64,000 nt of DNA from Mesorhizobium sp. (lineage in GTDB: Bacteria; Pseudomonadota; Alphaproteobacteria; Rhizobiales; Rhizobiaceae), in assembly GCA_004017275.1 (NCBI GenBank), contig SAKE01000003.1:266309-330308 (forward strand), read 5' to 3'. The position numbers and the translations under genes were made by a program. The notes under the pieces were generated by a model. That model was not told the origin of the DNA. It saw nothing but the letters and a program-made list of their open reading frames with translations, and did not search any database. This document shows, one piece after another, positions 17,980 through 26,233 of the stretch (the first letter of the stretch is position 1; each line of letters starts with the position of its first letter).

Positions 17980-19047
17980 TCAGCCGATGCGATCACCACT
18001 TTTCGGATCGAACAGATGCAGCTGATCTGGTTCGGCCGCCAACCGCACCACGTCGCCGGGCTTTACGCCGGCACGGCCCATGGCAAAGACGCAAAGCTGC
18101 TGGCCGGCCAGCTTGACGTAGAACTGCGTCGAAAGCCCGAGCGGCTCCACCACCCCCACCTCGCCCTGCAGCGCACCGTCATCCGCCAACTTGATATGCT
18201 CGGGCCGCAGGCCGACGGTGATGGCGTCGCCGTCCTTCAGCGGCAGGCCATCCGGCAGCCGCAGCGCCTGGCTATCGGCCAGCACGGCCTCCGACATACC
18301 ACCCTTGCGAACCGTCGCCGGCAGGAAATTCATGCCGGGTGAACCGATGAAGCCGGCGACGAACATGTTGGCCGGTCGGTCATACAGATCGAGCGGGGCG
18401 CCAACCTGCTGGATCAGCCCATCATGCATGACGACGATCCGGTCGGCCATGGTCATCGCCTCGATCTGGTCATGGGTGACATAGACCGAGGTGGTCTTCA
18501 GTTGCTGGTGTAGCGCCTTGATCTCGGCGCGCATATGGACGCGCAGCTTGGCGTCGAGGTTCGACAGCGGCTCGTCGAACAGGAACACCTTGGGATCGCG
18601 CACGATGGCCCGGCCCATGGCGACGCGCTGGCGCTGGCCGCCGGACAATTGCCGCGGCAGGCGCTGCAGGAAGCTGTCGAGTCCGAGCCGCTTGGCCGCG
18701 CCATCCACCCTTGCGTCGATCGTCGTCTTCTGCGCCTTCTTCAAGAGCAGGCTGAAGCCCATGTTCTTCGACACGTCCATATGCGGATAGAGCGCGTAGG
18801 ACTGGAACACCATGGCGATGTCGCGATCCTTCGGCGCGACGTCGTTGACCAGCCGCTCGCCGATGCGGATTTCGCCGCCGGAAGCCTCCTCCAGCCCGGC
18901 GATCATGCGCAAAAGCGTGGACTTGCCGCAGCCGGAAGGGCCGACCAGGACGACGAACTCGCCATCGGCGATTTCAAGGTCGACCGCGTGCAGGACGCGG
19001 ACCGCGCCATAATCCTTCCGGACCTTTTCGAGCGTAACAGAGGCCAT
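17980..19047 (-). CDS. CUT1-type sugar ABC transporter, ATP-binding protein
   Basis: This 355-aa ATPase energises carbohydrate-type import and belongs to the MalK/UgpC/MsmK group. It shows Walker A GPSGCGKST (about residues 37-45), a Q-loop, the signature LSGGQRQRVAMGRA, Walker B FLFDEPLSNLDAKLR, the H-loop YVTHDQIEAMTM, and a C-terminal TOBE region (GLRPEHIKL). It is the last gene of a minus-strand operon after two permeases, four bases downstream of the second. Such ATPases can be shared between importers. The substrate is not evident. Confidence 0.93.
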   Translation of the reverse strand: MASVTLEKVRKDYGAVRVLHAVDLEIADGEFVVLVGPSGCGKSTLLRMIAGLEEASGGEIRIGERLVNDVAPKDRDIAMVFQSYALYPHMDVSKNMGFSLLLKKAQKTTIDARVDGAAKRLGLDSFLQRLPRQLSGGQRQRVAMGRAIVRDPKVFLFDEPLSNLDAKLRVHMRAEIKALHQQLKTTSVYVTHDQIEAMTMADRIVVMHDGLIQQVGAPLDLYDRPANMFVAGFIGSPGMNFLPATVRKGGMSEAVLADSQALRLPDGLPLKDGDAITVGLRPEHIKLADDGALQGEVGVVEPLGLSTQFYVKLAGQQLCVFAMGRAGVKPGDVVRLAAEPDQLHLFDPKSGDRIG

Positions 19048-19051
19048 CGAT

Positions 19052-19900
19052 CTACCCTTTGACGGCGCCGGCGGTCAGGCCGGTGACGAGATAGCGTTGC
19101 AAGAAGGCGAAGAAGATGCAGACCGGGATCAGCGCCAGAATGGATGCCGCCATCATCTGTCCCCAGTCGACGGCGAACTTGCCGATGAAGGTGAGCAGGC
19201 CGACGGCGAAGGTCTTCTGATCGTCGCTGGAGATCAGCATCAGTGCGAACAGAAGCTCGCTCCAGGCGGCGGTGAAGACGAAGCCGAGCGTGGCGCCCAT
19301 GCCCGGCAGCGTCAGCGGCACGATCACCTTGCGCATCGCCTGTGCACGCGTGCAGCCGTCGATCATCGCCGCCTCTTCGAGATCCTTCGGAATGCCGTCG
19401 AAGAACGACTGCATCAGGAAGGTGGCAAACGCTGTGTTGAAGGCGGTGTAGATGATGACCAGCCCAGTCAGGCTGTTGATCAGGCCGATCTGACCCATCA
19501 CGCGGTAGATCGGCGGAATGACCATCACCAGCGGAAAGGTCTGCGTGAGCAGCAACATCAGCGCCAGTGCTGCCTTGCCGCGAAAGGTGAAGCGCGACAT
19601 GGCATAGCCGGCGAGCGTCGCAATGACGGTCACCAGTGCCGCTGTCGACACCGAGACAATGACGCTGTTGAGGAAATAGCGCGGGAAATCAGTCGCCTCC
19701 AGCACGGTGACGAAGTTCTGCAACGTCATCTGCGACGGCCAGAAGGTGATGCCTTCGGAATAGAGAAGCCGCTCCGGCGTGACCGAGATCTTCAGCGTCC
19801 AGTAGATCGGGAACAGCGCGAAGATCACGTAAGCGGCAATGGCCGTGTAGAGGCCGATACCGCCGAAGATGCGCTGCGAGGCTGAACGTCCTGCGATCAT
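19052..19900 (-). CDS. CUT1-type ABC transporter permease (MalG-like)
   Basis: The 282-aa inner-membrane protein has six hydrophobic segments. It carries the permease EAA loop EEAAMIDGCTRAQAMRKVIVPLTLPG, which contacts the ATPase. Its N-terminal helix is followed by an FPIYWTLKISVT periplasmic start typical of MalG-type subunits. The stop is four bases before the ATPase gene and its start overlaps the stop of the partner permease at 19900, so translation is coupled. Together with that partner it forms the translocation pore. Confidence 0.92.
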   Translation of the reverse strand: MIAGRSASQRIFGGIGLYTAIAAYVIFALFPIYWTLKISVTPERLLYSEGITFWPSQMTLQNFVTVLEATDFPRYFLNSVIVSVSTAALVTVIATLAGYAMSRFTFRGKAALALMLLLTQTFPLVMVIPPIYRVMGQIGLINSLTGLVIIYTAFNTAFATFLMQSFFDGIPKDLEEAAMIDGCTRAQAMRKVIVPLTLPGMGATLGFVFTAAWSELLFALMLISSDDQKTFAVGLLTFIGKFAVDWGQMMAASILALIPVCIFFAFLQRYLVTGLTAGAVKG

Positions 19901-20823
19901 CAGACGTGCCTCACCAGCGTGCGGCGGATGCCGATCAGTGCGATCGCATAGGCAATGAGCAGGACCAACAGCAGCACGGCCACCGCCGAGGCATAGCCCT
20001 TGTCCAGCGATTTGAAGGCGCTGACATAGATGTAGACCGGCACCGTGTTGGTCGAACCGGCCGGTCCGCCCTCGGTCATGACGAAGATCAGGTCGGCGAA
20101 GGTAGCGATCCAGATGGTGCGCAACATCACGGTGATGGCGATGGTCGGCGCCAGGAACGGCAGCGTCACCTGGGTAAAGCGCTGCCAGGGCGAAGCGCCG
20201 TCGATCGCCGCCGCCTCATGCAGTTCCGACGGGATCGACTTCAGCGCCGCCAAAAGCGTGATGGCGAAGAACGGAATGCCGAACCAGATATTGGCGACGA
20301 TCGGCCCCCACATGGCGGTTGAGGGATCGGAAAGCACATTGGTCGGCTCAGCTTTCAGCCCCAGTGCAAACAGCCAGTGCGGCAATGGGCCGATGATCGG
20401 ATTGAACAGCCAGGCCCAGGTTAGGCCCGACAGGAAGGACGGCACCGCCCAGGGCAGGAACACCAGGGCCTGCACGGCCTTGCGGCCGCGAAACGGCTTG
20501 TCGAGCAGCAGCGCCATGCCAAGGCCGAGGAAGAACTGGAAAAACAGGCTGGCGACAGTCCACCACAACGTGTTGACCAGCGCCTGCCCCAGAACCTGAT
20601 CCGACAGCATTGCCTGATACTGCCCGAGCCCGACATATTCGGACTTGAACGCCGAGAATTTACGGAAGGAGTAGCTGATGCCGATGACCAGCGGCACCAA
20701 GAGCACCACCACCAGCAGGATGATCGCCGGGCTGAGATAGAGCCACGGCTCGATTGCGGCATGCGATAGCCGCTTGCGACGCGGCTGGCCTGCGGATCGG
20801 ATTTCGGACACGGCATAGGTCAT
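19900..20823 (-). CDS. CUT1-type ABC transporter permease (MalF-like)
   Basis: The 307-aa protein is the second pore subunit, with six membrane segments and the EAA loop ELHEAAAIDGASPWQRFTQVTLPFL. The frame stays open to 21096, but the extra 91 codons encode the intergenic repeat and are not protein-like. I use the ATG at 20823, which gives MTYAVSEIRSAG and a normal basic N-terminus before helix 1. Ribosome-site support is weak (GGAG 14 bases upstream). It is separated from the binding-protein gene by 215 bp containing a palindromic repeat, the only large gap in the operon. Confidence 0.92.
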   Translation of the reverse strand: MTYAVSEIRSAGQPRRKRLSHAAIEPWLYLSPAIILLVVVLLVPLVIGISYSFRKFSAFKSEYVGLGQYQAMLSDQVLGQALVNTLWWTVASLFFQFFLGLGMALLLDKPFRGRKAVQALVFLPWAVPSFLSGLTWAWLFNPIIGPLPHWLFALGLKAEPTNVLSDPSTAMWGPIVANIWFGIPFFAITLLAALKSIPSELHEAAAIDGASPWQRFTQVTLPFLAPTIAITVMLRTIWIATFADLIFVMTEGGPAGSTNTVPVYIYVSAFKSLDKGYASAVAVLLLVLLIAYAIALIGIRRTLVRHV

Positions 20824-20871
20824 GGGCTTGAGGGGCGCTCCTGGAACGGCGTCGAGGCTGATGACAAGCGT

Positions 20872-21029
20872 CCTTCTCCCCGTTTCACGGGGAGAAGATC
20901 CCGGTCCACCCTCCGCAACTGCAGCGGAGGACGGGCAGGCAGATGAGGGGCAGCGCGAACTTATCGAGGTATGGCGCCGCCCCTCATCCGTCACTTCGTG
21001 ACACCTTCTCCCCGTGAACTGGGAGAAGG
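20872..21029. repeat. RIME-like mosaic of palindromes inside the ABC operon
   Basis: Four hairpins lie in about 160 bp: CTTCTCCCCGT 20873-20883 with 20887-20897; CTCCGC 20911-20916 with GCGGAG 20924-20929; GATGAGGGGCAGCGC 20942-20956 with 20974-20988 (one mismatch); CCTTCTCCC 21004-21012 with 21021-21029. The CTTCTCCCC/GATGAGGGGC motifs recall rhizobial intergenic mosaic elements. It sits between the substrate-binding protein gene and the first permease gene. Confidence 0.75.
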
Positions 21030-21038
21030 AAAGAAAAA

Positions 21039-22316
21039 CTACTTCTTGTTCTTCGCCAGCCAGTCCTGCTGTTCCTTGGTCAGGAAGGCAGCCCATTGGT
21101 CGGCGACGTCCTTGGCGGTCTTTTGGCCGAGCAGCACTTCCTGGAAATTCTTGATCGCCACCTGATCGACGAAATTGCCGAGGTTCTCCAGATGCGTCGG
21201 CGGGGTCACCATTTCATATTTGGAGCTGTCGCTGAGCTCCGTGAACCAGCCCTTGAACTGCTCGGTCTTGAAATGGGGATCCTGGTCGGCGCCATTGTGG
21301 ATCGGGACGACGCCGACTTCCTTGGCCCATTCCAGATTGTCCTTCGGCGAAAGCAGCGTCGACATCAGCTTCCAGGCGTCGTCCTTGTGCTGCGAGTTGG
21401 CGAACATCGCCCAGCCTGCATAGCCCAGCGTCGGATAGGACTTGCCGCTCGGTCCGACAGGCAATGGCGCCACGGCGAAATCGTCGGCGCTCATCTTGTC
21501 GGCGATGCCCAACAGCGCGTCCGGATCCTGGTTGAGCATGGCGCAGGTGCCGGAATAGAAGCCGGTGACGGTCTCGTTGAAGCCCCAGCTCACCGCATCC
21601 TTCGGCGCCAGGCCGTCCTTGTACATGTCGGCCAGCATCTGCAGGCCCTTGACCGAACCTTCGTCGTTGATGGTCGAAGTGCCGTCCTCGTTGAAGTAGC
21701 CGCCCTTGCCGGCGGCGATGTTCATGAACATATGCATGCCGTTGAAGGCGCCCGGCCCGCCGCGCAGGCAGTAGCCGTACTTCCCCGGGATCGCGGAAAT
21801 CTTCTTGGAATCGGCGATGAAATCATCAAGCGTCGCCGGCGGACCATCGAGGCCGGCCTCCTTGAACAGTTTCTTGTTCCAGAACAGCGCGTTCACATAG
21901 TAGCCATAGGGGATCATGAACTGGGTGTTGTTGACGGTCGAGCCGAACTGCTTGGCGCGGTCGCCGAGCGTCTTGGCGTCGTCCCATTTGGCCATGTAGG
22001 GGCCGAGATCCTCGAGCTGGGCATTGTTGGCATAGAGGCCCATCCAGCGCTCCGGCATCTCGACCACGTCGGGCGTATCGCCGGCCTGCACCATGGTCAG
22101 GAATTTTTCGAAGGCTTGGCCCCAGGGCAGCGAGATCAGCTCGACCTTGACGCCCGGATTGGCCGTTTCGAACTCGGCGATCTGCTTCTTCAGGAATTCG
22201 GTGCGTGGCGGGCTGGTGATGACTTCGACCATTTTCAGGGTCGAATCGGCCAGCGCGTTTCCGGCGGAAATCGCCAGCCCCGCGACGGTGGCTAGCATGA
22301 AGGTCAGTTTTTTCAT
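21039..22316 (-). CDS. Extracellular solute-binding protein, CUT1 family
   Basis: The 425-aa periplasmic protein captures the substrate for the downstream permeases. It has a signal peptide (MKKLTFMLATVAGLAISAGNALA, residues 1-23) and family 1 solute-binding features: FLKKQIAEFETANPGVKVELI, a DTPDVVEMPERW segment, and GYAGWAMFANSQHKDDAWKLM near the C-terminus. I choose the ATG at 22316 because GGGAG lies eight bases upstream and the signal peptide starts there; an ATG five codons earlier has poorer spacing. The lyase gene ends 29 bp upstream, implying one transcript. The ligand is unknown. Confidence 0.92.
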   Translation of the reverse strand: MKKLTFMLATVAGLAISAGNALADSTLKMVEVITSPPRTEFLKKQIAEFETANPGVKVELISLPWGQAFEKFLTMVQAGDTPDVVEMPERWMGLYANNAQLEDLGPYMAKWDDAKTLGDRAKQFGSTVNNTQFMIPYGYYVNALFWNKKLFKEAGLDGPPATLDDFIADSKKISAIPGKYGYCLRGGPGAFNGMHMFMNIAAGKGGYFNEDGTSTINDEGSVKGLQMLADMYKDGLAPKDAVSWGFNETVTGFYSGTCAMLNQDPDALLGIADKMSADDFAVAPLPVGPSGKSYPTLGYAGWAMFANSQHKDDAWKLMSTLLSPKDNLEWAKEVGVVPIHNGADQDPHFKTEQFKGWFTELSDSSKYEMVTPPTHLENLGNFVDQVAIKNFQEVLLGQKTAKDVADQWAAFLTKEQQDWLAKNKK

Positions 22317-22345
22317 GTTCAAGACTCCCATTTTGAACCCGCTTG

Positions 22346-23533
22346 TTATTTTCTGGCTTTTTCGAAGGCTTGGGCGACATCCGCCCACAGGTCTTCGACA
22401 CTCTCCAATCCGACATTGAAGCGGATGGTTCGGGGGCTGACGCCGAAGCGCGCCATCGAATTCAGGCCCGGCGTCTGCTCCAGCGACGCCTTGGCCGGTA
22501 CGACCAGGCTTTCATGCCCACCCCAGCTGACGCCGATGCGGAAAAATTTCAGCGCATCGACGAAGACTGGGATGTCGATATCGTCGGTCACCTCGAAGGA
22601 GAACAGACCGGCATAACCGGCCAGCGTCGCCTTGCCCGGATGGTTCGAATAGACGGGATGGTTGACGCGCTCGACATTGGCATGCGCCTTCAGCCGTTCG
22701 GCGATGGTCAGGCCGCTCTTCATGTGGTGCGGCAGGCGCAGCGGCAGCGTGCGCAGTCCGCGCAGCAGCAGCCATGCCTCGAATGGCGACAGCTTGCCGC
22801 CGAGATAGGAATAGGTCTGCTCGTTGATGTGCTTGATATGAGCGGCGGAACCCGCCACCACGCCCGCGACGGTGTCGCTGTGGCCGCCGAGATATTTCGA
22901 GGCCGAGTGCAGCACCAGATCGACGCCATGCGTGATCGGCTTCTGGAACACCGGCGTCGCCCAGGAATTGTCGATCGTGGTGACGATGCCCTGCTCCTTG
23001 GCCAGCCGCGTCAGATGCGCGATGTCCTGCAGCTCGAACATCATCGAGGTCGGGCTTTCCAGGTACAGCAGCTTGGCGCCGGGAAGTGCCGCCGTCACCG
23101 CATCCGGATCGGAGCCGTCGACATAGTCGACCTTGATGTTGAGCCGCGGCAACAGCCGCTCGAACAGCCGATAGGCATCGCCGTAGCAATTGCGTACCGC
23201 CACGATGCGCTCGCCGGCACCGACAAAGGCAAGCACCGTGGCGCTGATCGCCGCCATGCCACTGGAAAAGCCGCGCGCGGCTTCTGCGCCCTCAAGCGCG
23301 GCCACGCGCGCTTCGAATTCCATCACCGTCGGATTGTCGCCGCGCGAGTAAATCGGCTGCTTTCGTTTGCCGGCAAAGGTGTCGGCCATCTCGGCATAAT
23401 TGGCGAAGGTGAACAATGAGGTCTGGTAGATCGGCGGAACCACGGCACCGCCGGGAAACGGCTCGTCATGCGCCAGCAGTGTCGCTGCCTCGGCAAGATA
23501 GTCGTAATCGAAACCGGTTGGATGCTCGTTCAT
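22346..23533 (-). CDS. Cys/Met-metabolism PLP-dependent enzyme (cystathionine lyase/synthase family)
   Basis: The 395-aa product is a fold-type I PLP enzyme of the cystathionine gamma-synthase/beta-lyase/methionine gamma-lyase family. The Schiff-base lysine is Lys213 in LHSASKYLGGHSDTVAG; family marks include YSRGDNPTVMEFEARVAALEGAE and DNSWATPVFQKP. Members catalyse beta- or gamma-elimination or replacement at sulfur amino acids and related compounds; which one cannot be read here. The ATG at 23533 overlaps the stop of the upstream GntR gene (ATGA), and the ABC binding-protein gene follows 29 bp later. This links the enzyme to an imported substrate rather than to general methionine biosynthesis. 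Confidence 0.9.
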   Translation of the reverse strand: MNEHPTGFDYDYLAEAATLLAHDEPFPGGAVVPPIYQTSLFTFANYAEMADTFAGKRKQPIYSRGDNPTVMEFEARVAALEGAEAARGFSSGMAAISATVLAFVGAGERIVAVRNCYGDAYRLFERLLPRLNIKVDYVDGSDPDAVTAALPGAKLLYLESPTSMMFELQDIAHLTRLAKEQGIVTTIDNSWATPVFQKPITHGVDLVLHSASKYLGGHSDTVAGVVAGSAAHIKHINEQTYSYLGGKLSPFEAWLLLRGLRTLPLRLPHHMKSGLTIAERLKAHANVERVNHPVYSNHPGKATLAGYAGLFSFEVTDDIDIPVFVDALKFFRIGVSWGGHESLVVPAKASLEQTPGLNSMARFGVSPRTIRFNVGLESVEDLWADVAQAFEKARK

Positions 23534-24264
23534 GTCTGGCTCGAAAGTTTGAGTTTGGCGGCTCCGCGCTTCAGATCGTCCTCGACGGTGGCGATCAGCT
23601 TGAGCGCCTCGGCGCGGGCGCCCTGCGGGTCGCGCGCGGCGATGCATTCGTAGATGGTGCGGTGGTAGGGAAAGCTGGCGTGGCCGAAATCGCGCACGCC
23701 GAGCGGATGCTCCCAGAAGCGGTGGAACAGCTCATGCATGGCGGCGATGATCTGCTCGAACAGCGGATTGCCCGAGACCCGGTAGATGGCCTGGTGGAAC
23801 TCCCAGTCCTCTTCCGACGACATGCCCTCGCGCGTGCGGAACGCCTGCTCCATGATGTCGAGCTTGCGCGCGATCTCGGCGATGTCGGCTTGGCTGGCGC
23901 GTTCGGCGCAAAGGGCTGCGGCCTCCGCTTCCAGCGCGCGGCGGATCTCCAGTGTCTGCATCAGGCTGGTGAAATCATTGCCGCCGGCCAGCGTCAGCGG
24001 CATGTGCAGCATGTCCGGGGAGACGGCAGCCTTGAGATAGGTGCCGCTGCCTTGCCGGCGCTCGACGAGGCCGAGCCCTTCCCAGCGCGTCAGCGCCTCG
24101 CGCACCGTATTGCGGCTGACCTTAAGCCGCTCGGCCAGAATGCGCTCAGTTGGAAGCCTCTCGCCCGGCTGCAAGGCTTCGGCGCGAACAAACCCCACCA
24201 ACGCCTTCAGCACGGCGTCATCGCGCGCCGTCGTCTGTATCGGTGGCAGGCTGTTCTGGTCCAT
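23530..24264 (-). CDS. GntR-family (FadR-type) transcriptional regulator of the ABC operon
   Basis: The 244-aa protein has an N-terminal winged HTH (LPTERILAERLKVSRNTVREAL and WEGLGLVERRQGSGTYL) and a C-terminal all-helical FCD effector domain. The FCD domain shows its metal/ligand histidine pattern in EEDWEFHQAIY, MHELFHRFW and FPYHRTIYE. It likely binds the operon's substrate or a derivative and controls the operon. The ATG at 24264 has GGAG five bases upstream; an in-frame extension to 24324 runs across the probable operator. Its stop overlaps the start of the PLP enzyme by four bases. Confidence 0.93.
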   Translation of the reverse strand: MDQNSLPPIQTTARDDAVLKALVGFVRAEALQPGERLPTERILAERLKVSRNTVREALTRWEGLGLVERRQGSGTYLKAAVSPDMLHMPLTLAGGNDFTSLMQTLEIRRALEAEAAALCAERASQADIAEIARKLDIMEQAFRTREGMSSEEDWEFHQAIYRVSGNPLFEQIIAAMHELFHRFWEHPLGVRDFGHASFPYHRTIYECIAARDPQGARAEALKLIATVEDDLKRGAAKLKLSSQT

Positions 24265-24276
24265 ATCCACTCCAAG

Positions 24277-24292
24277 TGGTCCAATGGTCCAA
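24277..24292. promoter_or_regulatory. Tandem TGGTCCAA repeat, candidate GntR operator
   Basis: TGGTCCAA occurs twice head-to-tail (24277-24284, 24285-24292), starting 13 bp upstream of the GntR start codon. FadR-type regulators usually bind short TGGT/ACCA-type sites near their own promoter, so autoregulation is plausible; the direct-repeat arrangement is unusual for the family. Confidence 0.4.
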
Positions 24293-24402
24293 CCAATTTC
24301 TGCATAGATGGAAACTCCTGTCAATCACTTGTCAGGAGAACTGTCGAAGGTAGCGACGTAAGCCGTTTCAGGCGGTCGCGCGAGCCGCATCGATTGTGTC
24401 CG

Positions 24403-25872
24403 CTAACTGGCGGTCGGCGGCCCGAACCAAGTGGTCAGCGCATCAACCAGTCCCTGTTGGGTTCCCACCCCAACCCAAGCCACATATCCATCGGGCCGGA
24501 TCAAGACGGCGTCGGGCGCGGCGACCGTCCCCAGCACCGGGAGATCCCAGGCACCGGCATACAAGGCGTCGATCTGCCGGACCCGATCGGCCCAGGGCGC
24601 GATGTCCGGCCTGCCGGGTCCACCGAGGTTGAGGAGCACCGGCCGCGCGTCGTGCAGCAAGGTGAAGAGCCGCAACGGCCCGTTGGCGGTAACCAGATCG
24701 AGGTCGGGCATTCGCCGCCCAAGCAGCGGATGCCCCTCACCGAGGTCGTAATGGACGGCCAGACCGGACATTTCCGCAGCGATCCGTTTGCGAGGCTCTT
24801 CCATGCCAAGCAACTCGGTAAAGATGTCGTTCAGTGCCTTGGTGCGGTCATCCATGCGACGAAGCGCAACCTGTGCCATCGCGTTGCGCAGTACGCGGGC
24901 GGCGACCGGATGGCGCTCGGCGTGATAAGTGTCGAGCAGGTTGTCCAGCGATATCTGCTTGATGACTTGGGCCAGCTTCCATCCCAGGTTGACCGCATCC
25001 TGCACACCGATGTTGAGGCCTTGTCCGCCCATCGGAGGATGCACATGCGCGGCATCGCCGGCCAGCAGGACACGTCTGTCGCGGTAAGCGGCAGCCTGTC
25101 GCGTCATGTCGGTGAACCGGGAAAGCCAAGTCGGGTTGCGGACCCCGTAATCGGTGCCGTAGACCGCGACGAGTGCTTCGCTGAGATCGCGAAGCGTCGG
25201 TTCGCCTCCGATGGTCAGTTGCCTCTCGGTCAGCACGACACCGACCCGGCCACCTTCCTCGATCTTGCCCATCGCATGGATACCGAAGGCGTTGCTGCGA
25301 AAGCCCCATGCCGGCTCTTCCGACATCTCGACCTCGGCAATCATCCAGCTCATTGTCGGATCCCAACCGGCGAACTCAATGCCAGCTGCCTTGCGAATGG
25401 TGCTGCGGCCGCCGTCGCAGCCGACCAGATATGTAGTCCTCAGATGGTGGCCGGTGGACAGTTCGACATCGACGCCGCTGTGGTCCTGGGTAAACCCCGC
25501 AACCTCGTGGCCATGATGGATCGGCACCTTTAATTCGCCGACCCAGTCGGCCAGGATGCGCTCGATGTGATTTTGCCGCAGCGCCAACAGATAGTTGTGC
25601 CGGGTTGGGAAGTCGCTGATGTCCAGGCGGGTCATGTGAAAGCCCACGGCCGGGCCTAACTGGCCCTGCGAGAGGAACCGATCCGCAATTCCACGCTGAT
25701 CGAGCACTTCGATGGTTCGGGCGTGCAGGCCGCCGGCGCGCAGGCCGGCAAGTTTCTGATCCGGCCGTCGTTCGACAATGGCAACGTCGACGCCTGCCAA
25801 TGCCAGTTCGCCCGCCAGCATCAATCCCGTCGGACCGCCCCCAGGGATCACCACCGCATGATCTGAAATCAT
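24403..25872 (-). CDS. Group A FAD-dependent aromatic monooxygenase (PgaE/rifampicin-monooxygenase-like)
   Basis: The 489-aa flavoprotein uses NAD(P)H and O2 to hydroxylate an aromatic substrate. It shows the Rossmann motif GGGPTGLMLAGELALAG near the N-terminus, the DG motif YLVGCDGGRSTIRKAAG, and the second FAD motif RVLLAGDAAHVHPPMGGQGLNIGVQDAVNLGWKLA (around residues 265-300). A thioredoxin-like C-terminal domain follows (AVLIRPDGYVAWVG), as in aromatic polyketide hydroxylases and Rox enzymes. No polyketide genes are nearby. It is isolated: 138 bp separate its stop from the GntR start, and the gap upstream is 527 bp. A role in detoxifying aromatic antibiotics or soil phenolics is inference. 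Confidence 0.88.
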   Translation of the reverse strand: MISDHAVVIPGGGPTGLMLAGELALAGVDVAIVERRPDQKLAGLRAGGLHARTIEVLDQRGIADRFLSQGQLGPAVGFHMTRLDISDFPTRHNYLLALRQNHIERILADWVGELKVPIHHGHEVAGFTQDHSGVDVELSTGHHLRTTYLVGCDGGRSTIRKAAGIEFAGWDPTMSWMIAEVEMSEEPAWGFRSNAFGIHAMGKIEEGGRVGVVLTERQLTIGGEPTLRDLSEALVAVYGTDYGVRNPTWLSRFTDMTRQAAAYRDRRVLLAGDAAHVHPPMGGQGLNIGVQDAVNLGWKLAQVIKQISLDNLLDTYHAERHPVAARVLRNAMAQVALRRMDDRTKALNDIFTELLGMEEPRKRIAAEMSGLAVHYDLGEGHPLLGRRMPDLDLVTANGPLRLFTLLHDARPVLLNLGGPGRPDIAPWADRVRQIDALYAGAWDLPVLGTVAAPDAVLIRPDGYVAWVGVGTQQGLVDALTTWFGPPTAS

Positions 25873-26072
25873 TTATCGTCACTCCCGTGTTCCGTACGGT
25901 TTTACGGGAGGAGCCGGGTCTTGCCGCAAGCCCCTGGTGCGCCATATGTATGAAATGGAGGGGGTAGGTATTTTTCCCTGCTATGGCTGCCACAAGACGA
26001 ACTTGTCGCACAGGTCAATGTGCTGTGGCGTTTCCAGAGAACGATATCCGGATTTCACGCGCAAAAACGCAG

Positions 26073-26100
26073 AGTCCTCCGTGCCTTGGCACGGAGGACT
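26073..26100 (-). terminator. Perfect 13-bp inverted repeat, possible minus-strand terminator
   Basis: AGTCCTCCGTGCC (26073-26085) and GGCACGGAGGACT (26088-26100) are exact reverse complements around TT. On the minus strand the stem is followed within five bases by a TTTTT run, which fits an intrinsic terminator for transcripts running out of pleD. On the plus strand the T-run is weak. Confidence 0.5.
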
Positions 26101-26158
26101 GATGTTCTTTTGGAAAAGGGGGCCGGTCGGCGTTTGGCAGCGGTACGAGGAGGCCACT

Positions 26159-26233
26159 ATGTGCCAGCGCCGGCCGGCCGACCCCACGGACCCAGGAGAT
26201 GCGGCGGACCTGAGCATCATGGGGTATTCCTGA
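26159..26233 (+). CDS. Candidate 24-aa small ORF with consensus ribosome site
   Basis: GAGGAGG (26147-26153) is followed after five bases by an ATG that opens a 24-codon frame (MCQRRPADPTDPGDAADLSI and four more residues). A GC-rich hairpin follows the stop. No family is recognised and such ORFs arise by chance; the exact Shine-Dalgarno is the only real support. Confidence 0.25.
   Translation: MCQRRPADPTDPGDAADLSIMGYS

Noticed and set aside
23416..25533. Long plus-strand open frame (about 700 codons) across the PLP enzyme, GntR and monooxygenase genes
   Set aside because: It is antisense to three well-supported genes, has Arg/His/Gly-biased composition typical of GC-rich shadow frames and no family features.
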